A DNA stretch of 16,500 nt from Bacillota bacterium (GTDB lineage: Bacteria; Bacillota; Clostridia; Acetivibrionales; DSM-1351): contig JAEVZU010000233.1 in assembly GCA_023392075.1 (NCBI GenBank), positions 1 through 16,500 of the forward strand, in the 5' to 3' direction. The notes beneath the pieces were generated by a model. The model was not told the origin of the DNA, made no database searches, and saw only the letters and a list, made by a program, of their open reading frames with translations. A program made the position numbers and the translations under genes. Positions within the stretch are counted from its first letter, which is position 1. The number at the start of each line of letters is the position of its first letter. Of the stretch, positions 5,740 through 13,857 are shown in pieces.

Positions 5740-7719
5740 CTATTTGAGATCGAAGACAAGCATTGTAACCTTTCCCCCGTTATCCAGCGGACGGTCGGTA
5801 TATATTCTGATGTTGTCATAACCCTGATTCGGACCAACCCTGATGTTTGACACCGGCTGTGGATTTAACTTGCCTGAATAGTCATTAAAGTATACCGCCA
5901 CAGTACTGCTGAACTGGTAAATAACGTTATCCATCTTTATCCTTTTTGAATCCACAGCCTGAACATACCACCACTGTTCTTCCGGATTTGTTATGTGGTT
6001 GTAACCCATAATAACATCATTATTCATTTGCATACTTAACACAGTGCCAACTTCAGCATTTGGAATTTCACTTTTTGATGTATAGGTGTACTTGCTGCTG
6101 CCCGAGAGCAGTTCATATTTGTATGATCCGCCTGTGCCCACAGGCTTCTCTATACTTTGAACCACCATATCCTTGTCCTGCTCATTGAATATATCATATG
6201 TGCATATTACATTGACATCGTTGAAGTCTCCCGTATAACCCAAATACTTTATTTTTCCCGACAATAATCTGCCGTTTGGTATATCGCTCCATCTTACCAG
6301 ATTAACTGCATAGTTTGTATAATTAAATATCTTTACATTATCGGTAACGTAATTATCACCAATCTTCCTATTGTTTATATCTACCTGATAAGCCGAACTG
6401 ATATCATATGTCATATTAAGTAAAGCAACCGTATCATCATTTATTAATGAATATTGTACAAGCCTCCACTTAAATGCATACGGGTCTATGTTAACCTTGT
6501 AGGTTTTGCGTGAACCATCCACATGGAGCAATTCTACGGTAAAATATTCCTTATTGTAATCGGCCGCTTCCTTTGAGACCATTGTCGAACAATTTAAGAC
6601 AAAAGCATAATCCTCGTTATTTTCATCAACTTGGTAATAGGCGTCTATGACCTTTCCATCATACCCCAATAAGGCTGTTACACCGTCCCCGGTGTTGAAG
6701 GAACCCAGGGAAGAATTAAATCTATTCAGGTTGGCGTATTGGCCAAATTCATAATCAACACTGTTAATCTGCAGAGTTTTTGGTGAATACTTGCTCGGAA
6801 GGATACTTGTTATCTCACCCTCAACCTTGTTATCAACCACAAGATAATAAATCAGCACATTGAGCTTATTGTATACCTCATAAACTACATCCTTGTCTTT
6901 AATATCTTTTAAAGCAATGATTTCACCAACATTCTTTGTGGCCGGTGATGCAGTGTTATTATATGTATCTCTCAAAATAGGTATATCATCCCTGAAGCTT
7001 ATGTTACCCAGTTTTTTTGTAGCGGGGTTGAAATTTAAAGCAACCTCCGGCTTGCCATAGACCCAGTTTTCCTGATCGTCCATCAACCCTGCCGAATCTA
7101 AAAGAGTTGTATCCGGATCCTGTGTGCTGGCTTTTTTAATATTGGTATTAAGCATTCTTGCAATCATAATCACCACAGCATCAGTCTGAACCGAACTATT
7201 GCCGGAATAACTGTAACCGGTGGAAATTCCGAGACTTTTTGCCTTGTCCATATATCCATTGGGCCAGGCTCCTATTATATCTGTCTGGGCATACCCCAAC
7301 GCCTTCACGACTGCAGTACACAACTGTGCAAAGGTTATTGACTCCTGCGGCTTGAATTTGCCGTCCGAATATGCAGATAAATACCCCAGCTTGGCTGCAG
7401 CATTAATATACCCGCAGTATTTTGAATTTGACGATACATCAGGGAAAGTAGTGGAACCTTCCATGGATTGTGCCAGTTCATTGTTTCCGGTAGAGTTGAC
7501 TATTATTTTTGAGAACACCTCTCTCGTCATCCTGCCGTTGGTTCCTATATCTGAGGCATCCATGACTCCCCACAGTTCCAGCTTTGCAATGGCATCCTCA
7601 TAATCCGACTGACTTTTTTCAGTTGCTGCAAATGCAGCCACAGATGAAAAAATAAGAATAAAAGCCATAGTCATGGAAATTATCTTTGCCGGCACCTTTT
7701 TTAAATTAAATTTAAGCAT
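5740..7719 (-). CDS. S-layer homology (SLH) domain surface protein
   Basis: This is a 659-residue secreted protein. The ATG at 7719 is chosen because GGAGG lies 7 bases upstream and a proper signal peptide then begins at residue 1 (MLKFNLKKVP..., cleavage likely after AFA near 31). Residues 39-195 hold about three SLH repeats (for example TFPDVSSNSKYCGYINAAAK, then LGYLSAYSDGKFKPQESITF), which in other Gram-positives bind pyruvylated secondary cell-wall polymer. The remaining 460 residues are beta-strand-rich, with no domain I recognise. The start is only 68 bp after the permease stop, with no terminator or convincing promoter between them, so it probably belongs to the export operon. It could be an exported client or a surface partner of that system. 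Being simply the last gene of the transcript is equally possible. Confidence 0.88.
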   Translation of the reverse strand: MLKFNLKKVPAKIISMTMAFILIFSSVAAFAATEKSQSDYEDAIAKLELWGVMDASDIGTNGRMTREVFSKIIVNSTGNNELAQSMEGSTTFPDVSSNSKYCGYINAAAKLGYLSAYSDGKFKPQESITFAQLCTAVVKALGYAQTDIIGAWPNGYMDKAKSLGISTGYSYSGNSSVQTDAVVIMIARMLNTNIKKASTQDPDTTLLDSAGLMDDQENWVYGKPEVALNFNPATKKLGNISFRDDIPILRDTYNNTASPATKNVGEIIALKDIKDKDVVYEVYNKLNVLIYYLVVDNKVEGEITSILPSKYSPKTLQINSVDYEFGQYANLNRFNSSLGSFNTGDGVTALLGYDGKVIDAYYQVDENNEDYAFVLNCSTMVSKEAADYNKEYFTVELLHVDGSRKTYKVNIDPYAFKWRLVQYSLINDDTVALLNMTYDISSAYQVDINNRKIGDNYVTDNVKIFNYTNYAVNLVRWSDIPNGRLLSGKIKYLGYTGDFNDVNVICTYDIFNEQDKDMVVQSIEKPVGTGGSYKYELLSGSSKYTYTSKSEIPNAEVGTVLSMQMNNDVIMGYNHITNPEEQWWYVQAVDSKRIKMDNVIYQFSSTVAVYFNDYSGKLNPQPVSNIRVGPNQGYDNIRIYTDRPLDNGGKVTMLVFDLK

Positions 7720-7787
7720 CTTAATACCTCCGCATCCCATTGTGATAAATAATTTAATTGCCAAATTCACCAGGAAATTTTTAAATT

Positions 7788-8966
7788 TTATTCAAACCTC
7801 AACGCTTCTATGGGATTTAACCTGGCAGCCTTATAGGCCGGGAACAACCCGAATACTATTCCCACTCCCAGTGATATTCCAAAGGACAGCATCATCCAGA
7901 AGGGTGAATAAACAGGTGTGGTTATTTTTAAACCGCCTATTATGAAACGTATACAGAACAAGCCTATCAGTATTCCGAGTACTCCTCCTATTCCTGTTAT
8001 CATAATGGCCTCTATCAGAAACTGAACCATTATATTTTTCCTCTTGGCCCCTATGGCCTTTCTGATACCAATTTCTCTGGTCCTTTCAGTAACAGAAACC
8101 AGCATAATGTTCATTATTCCTATACCGCCTACAATCAATGAAATAGCAGCTATTCCGCCCAGTACTATCATAAGCGTATCGGTTATGGAATTGAGTGTTG
8201 ATAACATCTGAGCCTGATTTCTAACCGAAAAGGCATTGGCATTTCCGAATTTTTCGGTCAGATATGCAGTTAATTTGGTCATGGCCGGATCAACAGTGGC
8301 AGCATCTGCCGCCTGTACGGTAAAGTTCGATATTCTGGCATTTCTCCCAAGTCTCTGGGCAACCGTAACCGGAATGATTATCTGATCATCGTCGGAAGAA
8401 TCCTGACCTCCGTCTATTTCCTGCAACAGACCTACAACCTTGAAAATCTGCCCGTTTATTTTTATTTGCTGTCCTATGGGGTTTTGTCCCTCAAACAGAT
8501 CGTTGGCCACAGCACTTCCGATTACAGCAGTTTTCAGTTTATAGTCGTTATCAAAGGATAAAACGAAGCGTCCCGACTGGACATGCCTGTTTCTTATGTA
8601 TTCATAGTCTTCATTTGATCCGATGACGCTGGTATCCCTGCTCTTGCTTCCGGCCTTAACTGTCATATTGCCATTGACAATAGGCGCGATCATGCTTATA
8701 TCTCCGCTGTTTTCCTCTGCAAAGGTCTTTAATTCTTCATAGGTAATATTCCTGTTACTGCCTCTGCCAGTTATGCTTATAGTAATAATATTACTCCCCA
8801 GTCCTTCAATTGAGTCTGTTATGCTCTTTGTGCTTCCCTGGGCAAATGCAACCGCTGTTATTACAGAGCCTACTCCGATTATAACACCAAGCATTGTAAG
8901 GAATGAGCGGACCTTATTGCCGGCTATGCTTTTCAATGCCATTTTATAGGCCTGAAAAAAACCCAT
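7788..8966 (-). CDS. MacB-type ABC transporter permease (FtsX family)
   Basis: This 392-residue membrane protein has the MacB/FtsX layout. There is one helix near the N-terminus (residues 18-42, KVRSFLTMLGVIIGVGSVIT), a large extracytoplasmic MacB_PCD domain to about residue 260, then three C-terminal helices. The signature after helix two is TERTREIGIRKAIGAKRKNI, and the protein ends with PAYKAARLNPIEALRFE. In this family ATP hydrolysis by the partner drives conformational work on substrates outside the membrane, such as peptides, lipids or drugs, rather than classical import. The ATG directly follows the TAG stop of the ATPase gene, and its GGAGG lies inside that gene, so the two are translationally coupled. 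The substrate is unknown. Confidence 0.93.
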   Translation of the reverse strand: MGFFQAYKMALKSIAGNKVRSFLTMLGVIIGVGSVITAVAFAQGSTKSITDSIEGLGSNIITISITGRGSNRNITYEELKTFAEENSGDISMIAPIVNGNMTVKAGSKSRDTSVIGSNEDYEYIRNRHVQSGRFVLSFDNDYKLKTAVIGSAVANDLFEGQNPIGQQIKINGQIFKVVGLLQEIDGGQDSSDDDQIIIPVTVAQRLGRNARISNFTVQAADAATVDPAMTKLTAYLTEKFGNANAFSVRNQAQMLSTLNSITDTLMIVLGGIAAISLIVGGIGIMNIMLVSVTERTREIGIRKAIGAKRKNIMVQFLIEAIMITGIGGVLGILIGLFCIRFIIGGLKITTPVYSPFWMMLSFGISLGVGIVFGLFPAYKAARLNPIEALRFE

Positions 8967-9644
8967 CTACACCGCCTCCTTATCTTCTGTGATCATCCCG
9001 TCCTGAATTCTTACTATTCTGCCGGCTTGTGCTGCAACATTGTTGTCATGTGTTATGAGCACTATGGTATTCCCGTTCTCATGAAGCTGGTGCAGAGTTC
9101 TCATTACGTCCGCCCCTGATTTTGAATCGAGATTTCCCGTCGGCTCGTCGGCCAGAATGAGAGGAGGGTTGCTTACCAGCGCCCGTGCAATGGCAACTCT
9201 CTGCTGCTGGCCTCCCGATAATTCATTTGGAGTATGGTGGGTTCTATCTCCCAGGCCTACCATTTCCAGTGCCTCTATACTCTTTTTCACCCTTTCCTTA
9301 TGGCCAACCCCCTGGTATATCAGGGGCAGTTCCACATTTTCAACAGCTGAAAGCTTTTTTAACAGGTTAAAGCCTTGAAATATAAATCCAATTTTAAAAT
9401 TTCTTATCTCCGCAAGTTGGTTGTCACTTAGTTTACTGACCTCATGCCCATCCAGGTAATAGCTTCCCGATGTAGGTACATCCAGACAGCCCAGCATATT
9501 CATCAGCGTAGATTTACCGGAACCCGACGGACCTACAATTGCTACAAATTCGTGTTTGGCAATGTGCAATGAGACATTGTTAAGTGCATAAACCGAGTTC
9601 TCACCCATCTCATAGATCTTACACATATTAGATATTTGAATCAT
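8967..9644 (-). CDS. MacB/LolD-type ABC transporter ATPase
   Basis: This 225-residue cytoplasmic ATPase shows Walker A GPSGSGKST (38-46), a Q-loop at Q90, signature LSGGQQQRV (142-150), Walker B LILADEPTG (162-170) and the H-loop H199. The length is normal for the family. The frame stays open further upstream, but that extension is family 1 repeat sequence and adds a non-homologous leader. The true start is the ATG at 9644, giving MIQISNMCKIYEMGENS. Its Shine-Dalgarno sequence GGAGGTTA is the last 8 bases of the repeat on this strand, 2 bases before the ATG when measured from TTA and 5 from GGAGG. Translation may therefore be controlled by the repeat. It pairs with the permease immediately downstream. 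Confidence 0.95.
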   Translation of the reverse strand: MIQISNMCKIYEMGENSVYALNNVSLHIAKHEFVAIVGPSGSGKSTLMNMLGCLDVPTSGSYYLDGHEVSKLSDNQLAEIRNFKIGFIFQGFNLLKKLSAVENVELPLIYQGVGHKERVKKSIEALEMVGLGDRTHHTPNELSGGQQQRVAIARALVSNPPLILADEPTGNLDSKSGADVMRTLHQLHENGNTIVLITHDNNVAAQAGRIVRIQDGMITEDKEAV

Positions 9645-9646
9645 AT

Positions 9647-9837
9647 TAACCTCCATGAGCCACATTTGTGGCCACAAAATGTTATGAAAACCTGTATCCT
9701 TTATCGCAATGCGGCGAATAAAGGAGGTTAATTGGCCATGTGCGCTTTCAAAGTATTGGAAAATACTTTGAATATTTCGCACGGCCATAAATTCACAGGT
9801 TAGTTTGGAAGACGAGCGTTAGCGGAGTCTTTCAAGC
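9647..9837 (-). repeat. Family 1 structured repeat, unit 3, supplying the RBS of the ABC ATPase gene
   Basis: This is the same three-module unit as at 1-391. It has TAACCTCC (9647-9654), GGAGGTTA (9723-9730), the GGCC...GGCC stem (9734-9786) and the GGTTAG...CTAACC hairpin with a GAGCGTTAGCG apical loop. The first hairpin reads GCCACA-TT-TGTGGC where units 1 and 2 read GCCGC-ATA-GCGGC. Both arms have changed together, so pairing is conserved while sequence is not. On the minus strand the unit ends in GGAGGTTA just before the ATG of the ATPase. Confidence 0.88.
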
Positions 9838-9939
9838 TAACCTCCCGAGCCATGTTATGGCTTTGAGCCGCATAGCAGCCACAAAACAGTTATGAAATTT
9901 GTCACTCCTCTACCGCTATAAGGCAAATAAAGGAGGTTA
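9838..9939 (-). repeat. Family 1 repeat, diverged first module only (unit 4)
   Basis: This segment is directly tandem to unit 3. It has TAACCTCC (9838-9845) and the closing GGAGGTTA (9932-9939), an extra hairpin GCCAT-GTT-ATGGC and a degenerate GCCGC-ATA-GCAGC, then the conserved CACAAAACAGTTATGAAA. The second and third modules are absent. It ends 17 bp from the stop codon of the adaptor gene, so units 3 and 4 fill the whole 312-bp gap between adaptor and ATPase. Confidence 0.75.
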
Positions 9940-9956
9940 AGGTTATTTTCATGTTA

Positions 9957-11981
9957 TTACCGCTGTCCCTGTGAATTTGATTGCCTGTTTGAGCTCCCGG
10001 AGCTTCTGTTGTTCTGCGTGCCTCCCGGATAGCCGCCGGCACCGCCTGCAGGCATTACTCTTGTCATGCCTCCTCCTGTGAAGCCTCCGCCTAAACCACC
10101 CAGGCTAAAGCCGCTCTGCTGGGAATTTGTACCTGTGGCGGAATTGGCAACAAGCGGCGGAAGTACAACCACATCACCTTCAGTTAATCCGCTCTTGATT
10201 TCAACATATTCATCGTTGTTCATACCAAGCTCAACTTCTTTCATAACAGTACCTGCATAATACTCTTGATTTGCAGTAAATGCCGCCGACATTTGCCTTC
10301 TTTCAGATGAGCCGGTATTGTTCTGATTCCTGCGTTGATTTGAACTTCCATTATTTGAAGCGGTTGCACCCTCCCGTGTTCCCGGGGTTGATGTTTCCGG
10401 TTCCGCTGCTCCTGGGGTTGATACTCCTGGGGTTGAAGTTCCCTGTGCCGGACCATTTGCCGCCCTGCTGCCGGTTCCGCCGGCAGTTTCACTGTTTGCG
10501 GCTCCATTTTGTCCCTGGTCCCCCCGCATTCTTCTGTTTACGGGTTGCTGCTGATTGGAATCCTCTGTTCCGATCACTCTGACAAATGCCCTGTCACCCA
10601 TTTTTGTTACTGCTTCAAGAGGTACCATGAGTGCATTTTCAGCCTGACTTAATATTATATTTGCGTTGGCATTCATTCCGGCCAGCAGGTTTTCTGTTTC
10701 ATTTATCTTTATCTTAACGTCATATGTAGCAACACCATTTGTTGAAGTACCTTCCATCGCTTTATAGAAAACTTCTCCCGAGAGAGGTTTTTGTTTCGTT
10801 TCTTCAAGTGCGTCGATAGTAATCGAGACCTCCTGACCGACCTTGACTTTGGAAATATCAAGTTCATCCACCGATATGGTAAACTGCATTTGCTCAAAAT
10901 CTCTTATACTGATAAGGATATCCGCTGATTTTATGCTGTCACCTGCAACAGCAGTTTCTCCGGTCACTGTTCCTCCTATGGACGAATATATTTTATAATC
11001 CTCCAGTTGCTTTTTTGCAGCCTCCAGCTGATTTTGAAGATCCTGGACCTTGAGATCGTTTGTCTGCGTTGTAATCTCCAGATCATCATTTTCTATTCTG
11101 ATTAAAACATCGCCCTTTTTAACATATTGATTTTCCTTGACATCAACCGTTGAAAAGGTTCCATTTGAAGATGCTTTCAAGGACTGCTTGCTCGCATATT
11201 CAAACTTTGAAACCTCATTGCTCCTCTTTGCCCCGTTGGAGGTGGAAATCTCAACACTTGCCGTATTGGTATCGGTAATCCTTCCGGGATTTTTTACGGT
11301 AACCTGGACATTTCTGACTGTTCCTCCGTCAGAAGCTGTATATGTATAATCGTCTATGGCAGTTACTTCTCCCTCAACGGTATCAAATATCTCCTGAACA
11401 GACACCTGGGCTTTCTGTCCTGTTTTGATGTCTTTAATGTCTGTTGTGCTTATGGGAACAGATAAGGTAAGCTTTGAGGTATCTGTTATTGTAAACAGTG
11501 TCATATTGCTGCTTACATTCTCCCCTGCTTTTGCTGCTATATCGGTAATTTTTCCGTCAAAAGGCGCTGTAACAGTTAAGTTTGAATAGCTCTTCTGGTT
11601 GCTGCTGACACTTAATTGCGCCTGGCTTATCTGATTCTCTATTTTTTGGATGTTAAGCTTTGCATCCGTATCATCAATTTCAAAAAGTAAATCCCCCTTT
11701 TTTACTTTATCACCTTCCTTAAAATGTGCCTTTGTAATCTTTCCCTGAACATTCGACATGACATCCGATGTGTTGGAAGATGTCACAGTTCCAGAACCTG
11801 ACAGTGCAACCTCCATATTACCCCTTACGACCTGGGTAGTTCTTTTGGCCGACGCAGAAGTACCGTTTGCCGCCCTGAACTTTGTAACATAAAAAAATCC
11901 TATAACTATTGAAATAATAACCAAAGCAACAATAGAAAGTGTTATGAATCTCTTTCTGTTCCACTTTACGCCTTTTTGCAT
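9957..11981 (-). CDS. MacA/HlyD-type periplasmic-adaptor-like protein with two lipoyl domains
   Basis: This is a 674-residue membrane-anchored adaptor, expected to sit outside the membrane and contact the MacB-type permease. It has an N-terminal helix at 11-32. A first biotinyl/lipoyl-like domain (about 71-160) contains VQGKITKAHFKEGDKVKKGD and VTAPFDGKITDIAAKAGE. A second (about 262-350) contains NGTFSTVDVKENQYVKKGDV and a short coiled coil (LQNQLEAAKKQLEDYK). Beta-barrel regions follow to about 465. A low-complexity stretch (468-556, rich in G, N, S, T, P, with STPG repeats) interrupts the membrane-proximal part, and a Gly/Ser/Asn-rich tail ends the protein. Most MacA-like adaptors are about 350-450 residues, so this one is enlarged by the second lipoyl domain and the insert. 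AGGTGG lies a few bases before the ATG. Confidence 0.9.
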   Translation of the reverse strand: MQKGVKWNRKRFITLSIVALVIISIVIGFFYVTKFRAANGTSASAKRTTQVVRGNMEVALSGSGTVTSSNTSDVMSNVQGKITKAHFKEGDKVKKGDLLFEIDDTDAKLNIQKIENQISQAQLSVSSNQKSYSNLTVTAPFDGKITDIAAKAGENVSSNMTLFTITDTSKLTLSVPISTTDIKDIKTGQKAQVSVQEIFDTVEGEVTAIDDYTYTASDGGTVRNVQVTVKNPGRITDTNTASVEISTSNGAKRSNEVSKFEYASKQSLKASSNGTFSTVDVKENQYVKKGDVLIRIENDDLEITTQTNDLKVQDLQNQLEAAKKQLEDYKIYSSIGGTVTGETAVAGDSIKSADILISIRDFEQMQFTISVDELDISKVKVGQEVSITIDALEETKQKPLSGEVFYKAMEGTSTNGVATYDVKIKINETENLLAGMNANANIILSQAENALMVPLEAVTKMGDRAFVRVIGTEDSNQQQPVNRRMRGDQGQNGAANSETAGGTGSRAANGPAQGTSTPGVSTPGAAEPETSTPGTREGATASNNGSSNQRRNQNNTGSSERRQMSAAFTANQEYYAGTVMKEVELGMNNDEYVEIKSGLTEGDVVVLPPLVANSATGTNSQQSGFSLGGLGGGFTGGGMTRVMPAGGAGGYPGGTQNNRSSGSSNRQSNSQGQR

Positions 11982-12037
11982 GATTCCACCTCTTCAATTT
12001 GTTTTGTTATGAAATGGGTAAATATACCTTTGTACTA

Positions 12038-12066
12038 ATAACAATAGTATTAAATTTTTATGTCAA
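12038..12066 (-). promoter_or_regulatory. Promoter of the export operon
   Basis: On the minus strand there is a perfect -35 TTGACA (12066-12061), 17 bases, then TGTTAT (12043-12038) as a weaker -10. It is about 60 bases upstream of the adaptor start. Confidence 0.55.
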
Positions 12067-12165
12067 ACCTGTGTTTGAATTGTGAACAAAATGTAAAGTG
12101 TCTAAGTTACCACTTTGTGCCGGTTGGTGATAAACTTAGCAGGTAGAAATTTATTAATTATACCG

Positions 12166-12240
12166 TTACTTCCGCACTAACTTAAATCAATGGTTGCGCA
12201 CAAAGCGCTTGCTTGAAGTTGCACTCGCATACCGGTATAA
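12166..12240 (+). repeat. Family 2 dispersed repeat, copy B
   Basis: It reads TTACTTCCGCACTAACTTAA, then CAATGGTTGCGCACAAAGCGC, then TTGCTTGAAGTTGCACTCGC and ATACCGGTAT. It contains the small palindrome GCGC-ACAAA-GCGC. The closing ATACCGGTA word precedes the ACTTCC core in copy D, suggesting a unit of about 70 bp. Confidence 0.65.
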
Positions 12241-12325
12241 TCAGCATAACTTCTCCAACTGCAAAGTTGGGAATCAAATTAAACCGGACAGCGGGTTAAG
12301 CTAAATATGTGCCTGAAAACGGCTC

Positions 12326-12360
12326 AAAAAAAAAAGACCTGCGAATTGAGCAGGTCTTTT
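12326..12360 (-). terminator. Intrinsic terminator of the CoA ligase-like gene
   Basis: An 11-bp stem AAAAGACCTGC (12332-12342) and GCAGGTCTTTT (12350-12360) has a 7-base loop. On the minus strand it is followed by ten T residues. It lies 12 bp after the stop codon at 12373. Confidence 0.93.
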
Positions 12361-12372
12361 AAATATCCTATT

Positions 12373-13614
12373 TTAATTCTGTCTGTAATCAATGATTCTT
12401 TTGCTTTTCTTTTCACTTCTGGGAAGGCTTCCAATTCCGCTGACTTCTGCCATGATATGGATTCCTATCCTCTTCTTGAATAAATCGACAATGTTATATT
12501 CAATATCTTCACGTTCGGTATCTCCGTCAGAGTTGTATTCCGCCTTTAAGGTCATGACATCCTTACCGTTTACATGGTCGATAATGATCTGGTATTCACT
12601 GCTGACCCCCTCCACTTCCCTGAGGATTTCGTCAATCTGGCCGGGGTATATATTTACTCCCTTGACCTTTACCATATCATCCGTGCGTCCGATAATTCTG
12701 TCGATACGCGGATATGAAAGGCCGCAGGCGCATTTGCCTGGAATTATCCTTGTTAGGTCTCTTGTGCGGTATCTCAGCAGCGGAGCACCTTCTTTTCTCA
12801 AGGTGGTGATGACAAGCTCACCTACCTCTCCCTCCGGCAGTACTTCCCCGGTAACTGAATCTATTATTTCAAAGTAAAGAAAATCATCGAAATAGTGCAT
12901 ACCTTCATGGCAGTCACAATCTATTGCAATACCCGGGCCATATATTTCTGTAAGACCATATATATCATATATTTCAATACCAAGTTCATTCCTGATACGC
13001 TGTCTCATTTTTTCTCCCCAGCGTTCGGAACCTATAACACCTTTTTTCAGCTTAATGTCGGAACACAGTCCTCTCTTTTCAACCTCCTCGGCCAGAACCA
13101 GGGCGTATGAGGAAGTACCTATTATTACGGTGGATTTCAGATCTATCATCATCTGAAGCTGCTTATCCGTATTTCCGGGTCCCATTGGCACTGCCATTGC
13201 TCCCAGCTTTTCGCAGCCGGCCTGAAAACCTATACCCGCAGTCCACAATCCGTAACCCGGAGTTATCTGAATACGGTCCAAAGGAGTGATGCCGGCAATT
13301 TCAAAACATCTGGCCATCATTTCTGCCCAGTCTGCCACATCCTGAGCCGTATATGGAATTATAATAGGTTTTCCCGTGGTTCCTGAGGAAGAATGAATCC
13401 TGACAATCTTTTCATCCGGAACTGACTGCAGCCCCAACGGATATGCCTGCCTTAATTCCTCCTTGGTGGTAAAAGGGAGTTTTTTTATCATCTCCATGGA
13501 AGTGATTTCGTTTATATTAACACTGCTCTTTTGAAACTTTCCCCTGTAAAAAGGACTGTTATCAGATACATTTACAAGCAATTCCTTAAAAAGCTCAAAT
13601 TGACCTCGACTCAT
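12373..13614 (-). CDS. Phenylacetate-CoA ligase-like adenylate-forming enzyme
   Basis: This 413-residue cytosolic enzyme of the PaaK group of AMP-forming acyl-CoA ligases would activate an aryl or indole acetate-type acid to its CoA thioester with ATP. Motifs are the P-loop-like SSSGTTGKP (75-83), YGLTE (219-223), RYRTRDLT (281-288), the hinge IDRIIGRTDDMVKVKGVNIY (304-323) and the C-terminal domain ending SEKKSKRIIDYR, with the catalytic lysine probably near 405. Cysteines in DCDCHEGMHYF and GKCACG are usual for clostridial PaaK relatives. Family members are commonly about 430 residues, and this start lacks the usual leading 10-20 residues. An in-frame TGA two codons before the ATG rules out extension. 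Many clostridia carry such genes beside indolepyruvate oxidoreductase; none is present here, so the substrate is unassigned. Confidence 0.9.
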   Translation of the reverse strand: MSRGQFELFKELLVNVSDNSPFYRGKFQKSSVNINEITSMEMIKKLPFTTKEELRQAYPLGLQSVPDEKIVRIHSSSGTTGKPIIIPYTAQDVADWAEMMARCFEIAGITPLDRIQITPGYGLWTAGIGFQAGCEKLGAMAVPMGPGNTDKQLQMMIDLKSTVIIGTSSYALVLAEEVEKRGLCSDIKLKKGVIGSERWGEKMRQRIRNELGIEIYDIYGLTEIYGPGIAIDCDCHEGMHYFDDFLYFEIIDSVTGEVLPEGEVGELVITTLRKEGAPLLRYRTRDLTRIIPGKCACGLSYPRIDRIIGRTDDMVKVKGVNIYPGQIDEILREVEGVSSEYQIIIDHVNGKDVMTLKAEYNSDGDTEREDIEYNIVDLFKKRIGIHIMAEVSGIGSLPRSEKKSKRIIDYRQN

Positions 13615-13651
13615 CTCTACTCATCTCTTCTTTCTATTATTTTTTTATTTA

Positions 13652-13680
13652 ATTATATAAATTTTCTCTTTATTTGTCCA
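13652..13680 (-). promoter_or_regulatory. Promoter of the CoA ligase-like gene
   Basis: On the minus strand, TGGACA (13680-13675), 17 bases, then a consensus TATAAT (13657-13652). It lies 38 bases upstream of the ATG at 13614. Confidence 0.75.
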
Positions 13681-13735
13681 TTGAGGCTGTTAATTTAAAT
13701 TTTGTTTTACCCTTAGTTGTTTTTTATGTCAACTG

Positions 13736-13778
13736 GCACTTCCGTACTAACTTCATAAAATAAGAGTGCACCCAAAAC
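13736..13778 (+). repeat. Family 2 dispersed repeat, copy C (diverged)
   Basis: It reads GGCACTTCCGTACTAACTTC, then AAAATAAGAGTGCACCCAAA. The first half matches the other copies closely and the second half only loosely. A small palindrome ACAATT-ACGTA-AATTGT follows. Confidence 0.55.
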
Positions 13779-13857
13779 AATTACGTAAATTGTATCGCCT
13801 CATTTCATCTTCCGGGACGGTTTCCCTTCTGATAATACCTATTTCTTGATTCTTATG

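Larger units (their letters stand above)
11982..12330. other. Intergenic region: operon promoter plus a family 2 repeat
   Basis: No gene is seen. The part next to the adaptor holds its promoter (12038-12066). The rest is taken up by family 2 copy B, a short hairpin CCAACT-GCA-AAGTTGG near 12254-12268 and the paaK-like gene's terminator further right. ATGTGCCTGAAAACGGCTCA near 12307-12326 resembles the right part of family 2 copy A. Confidence 0.5.

Noticed and set aside
10066..10582. Several frames of 60-100 residues opposite or overlapping the adaptor gene
   Set aside because: They are shadows of the Gly/Pro/Ser-rich codons of the adaptor, without ribosome binding sites.
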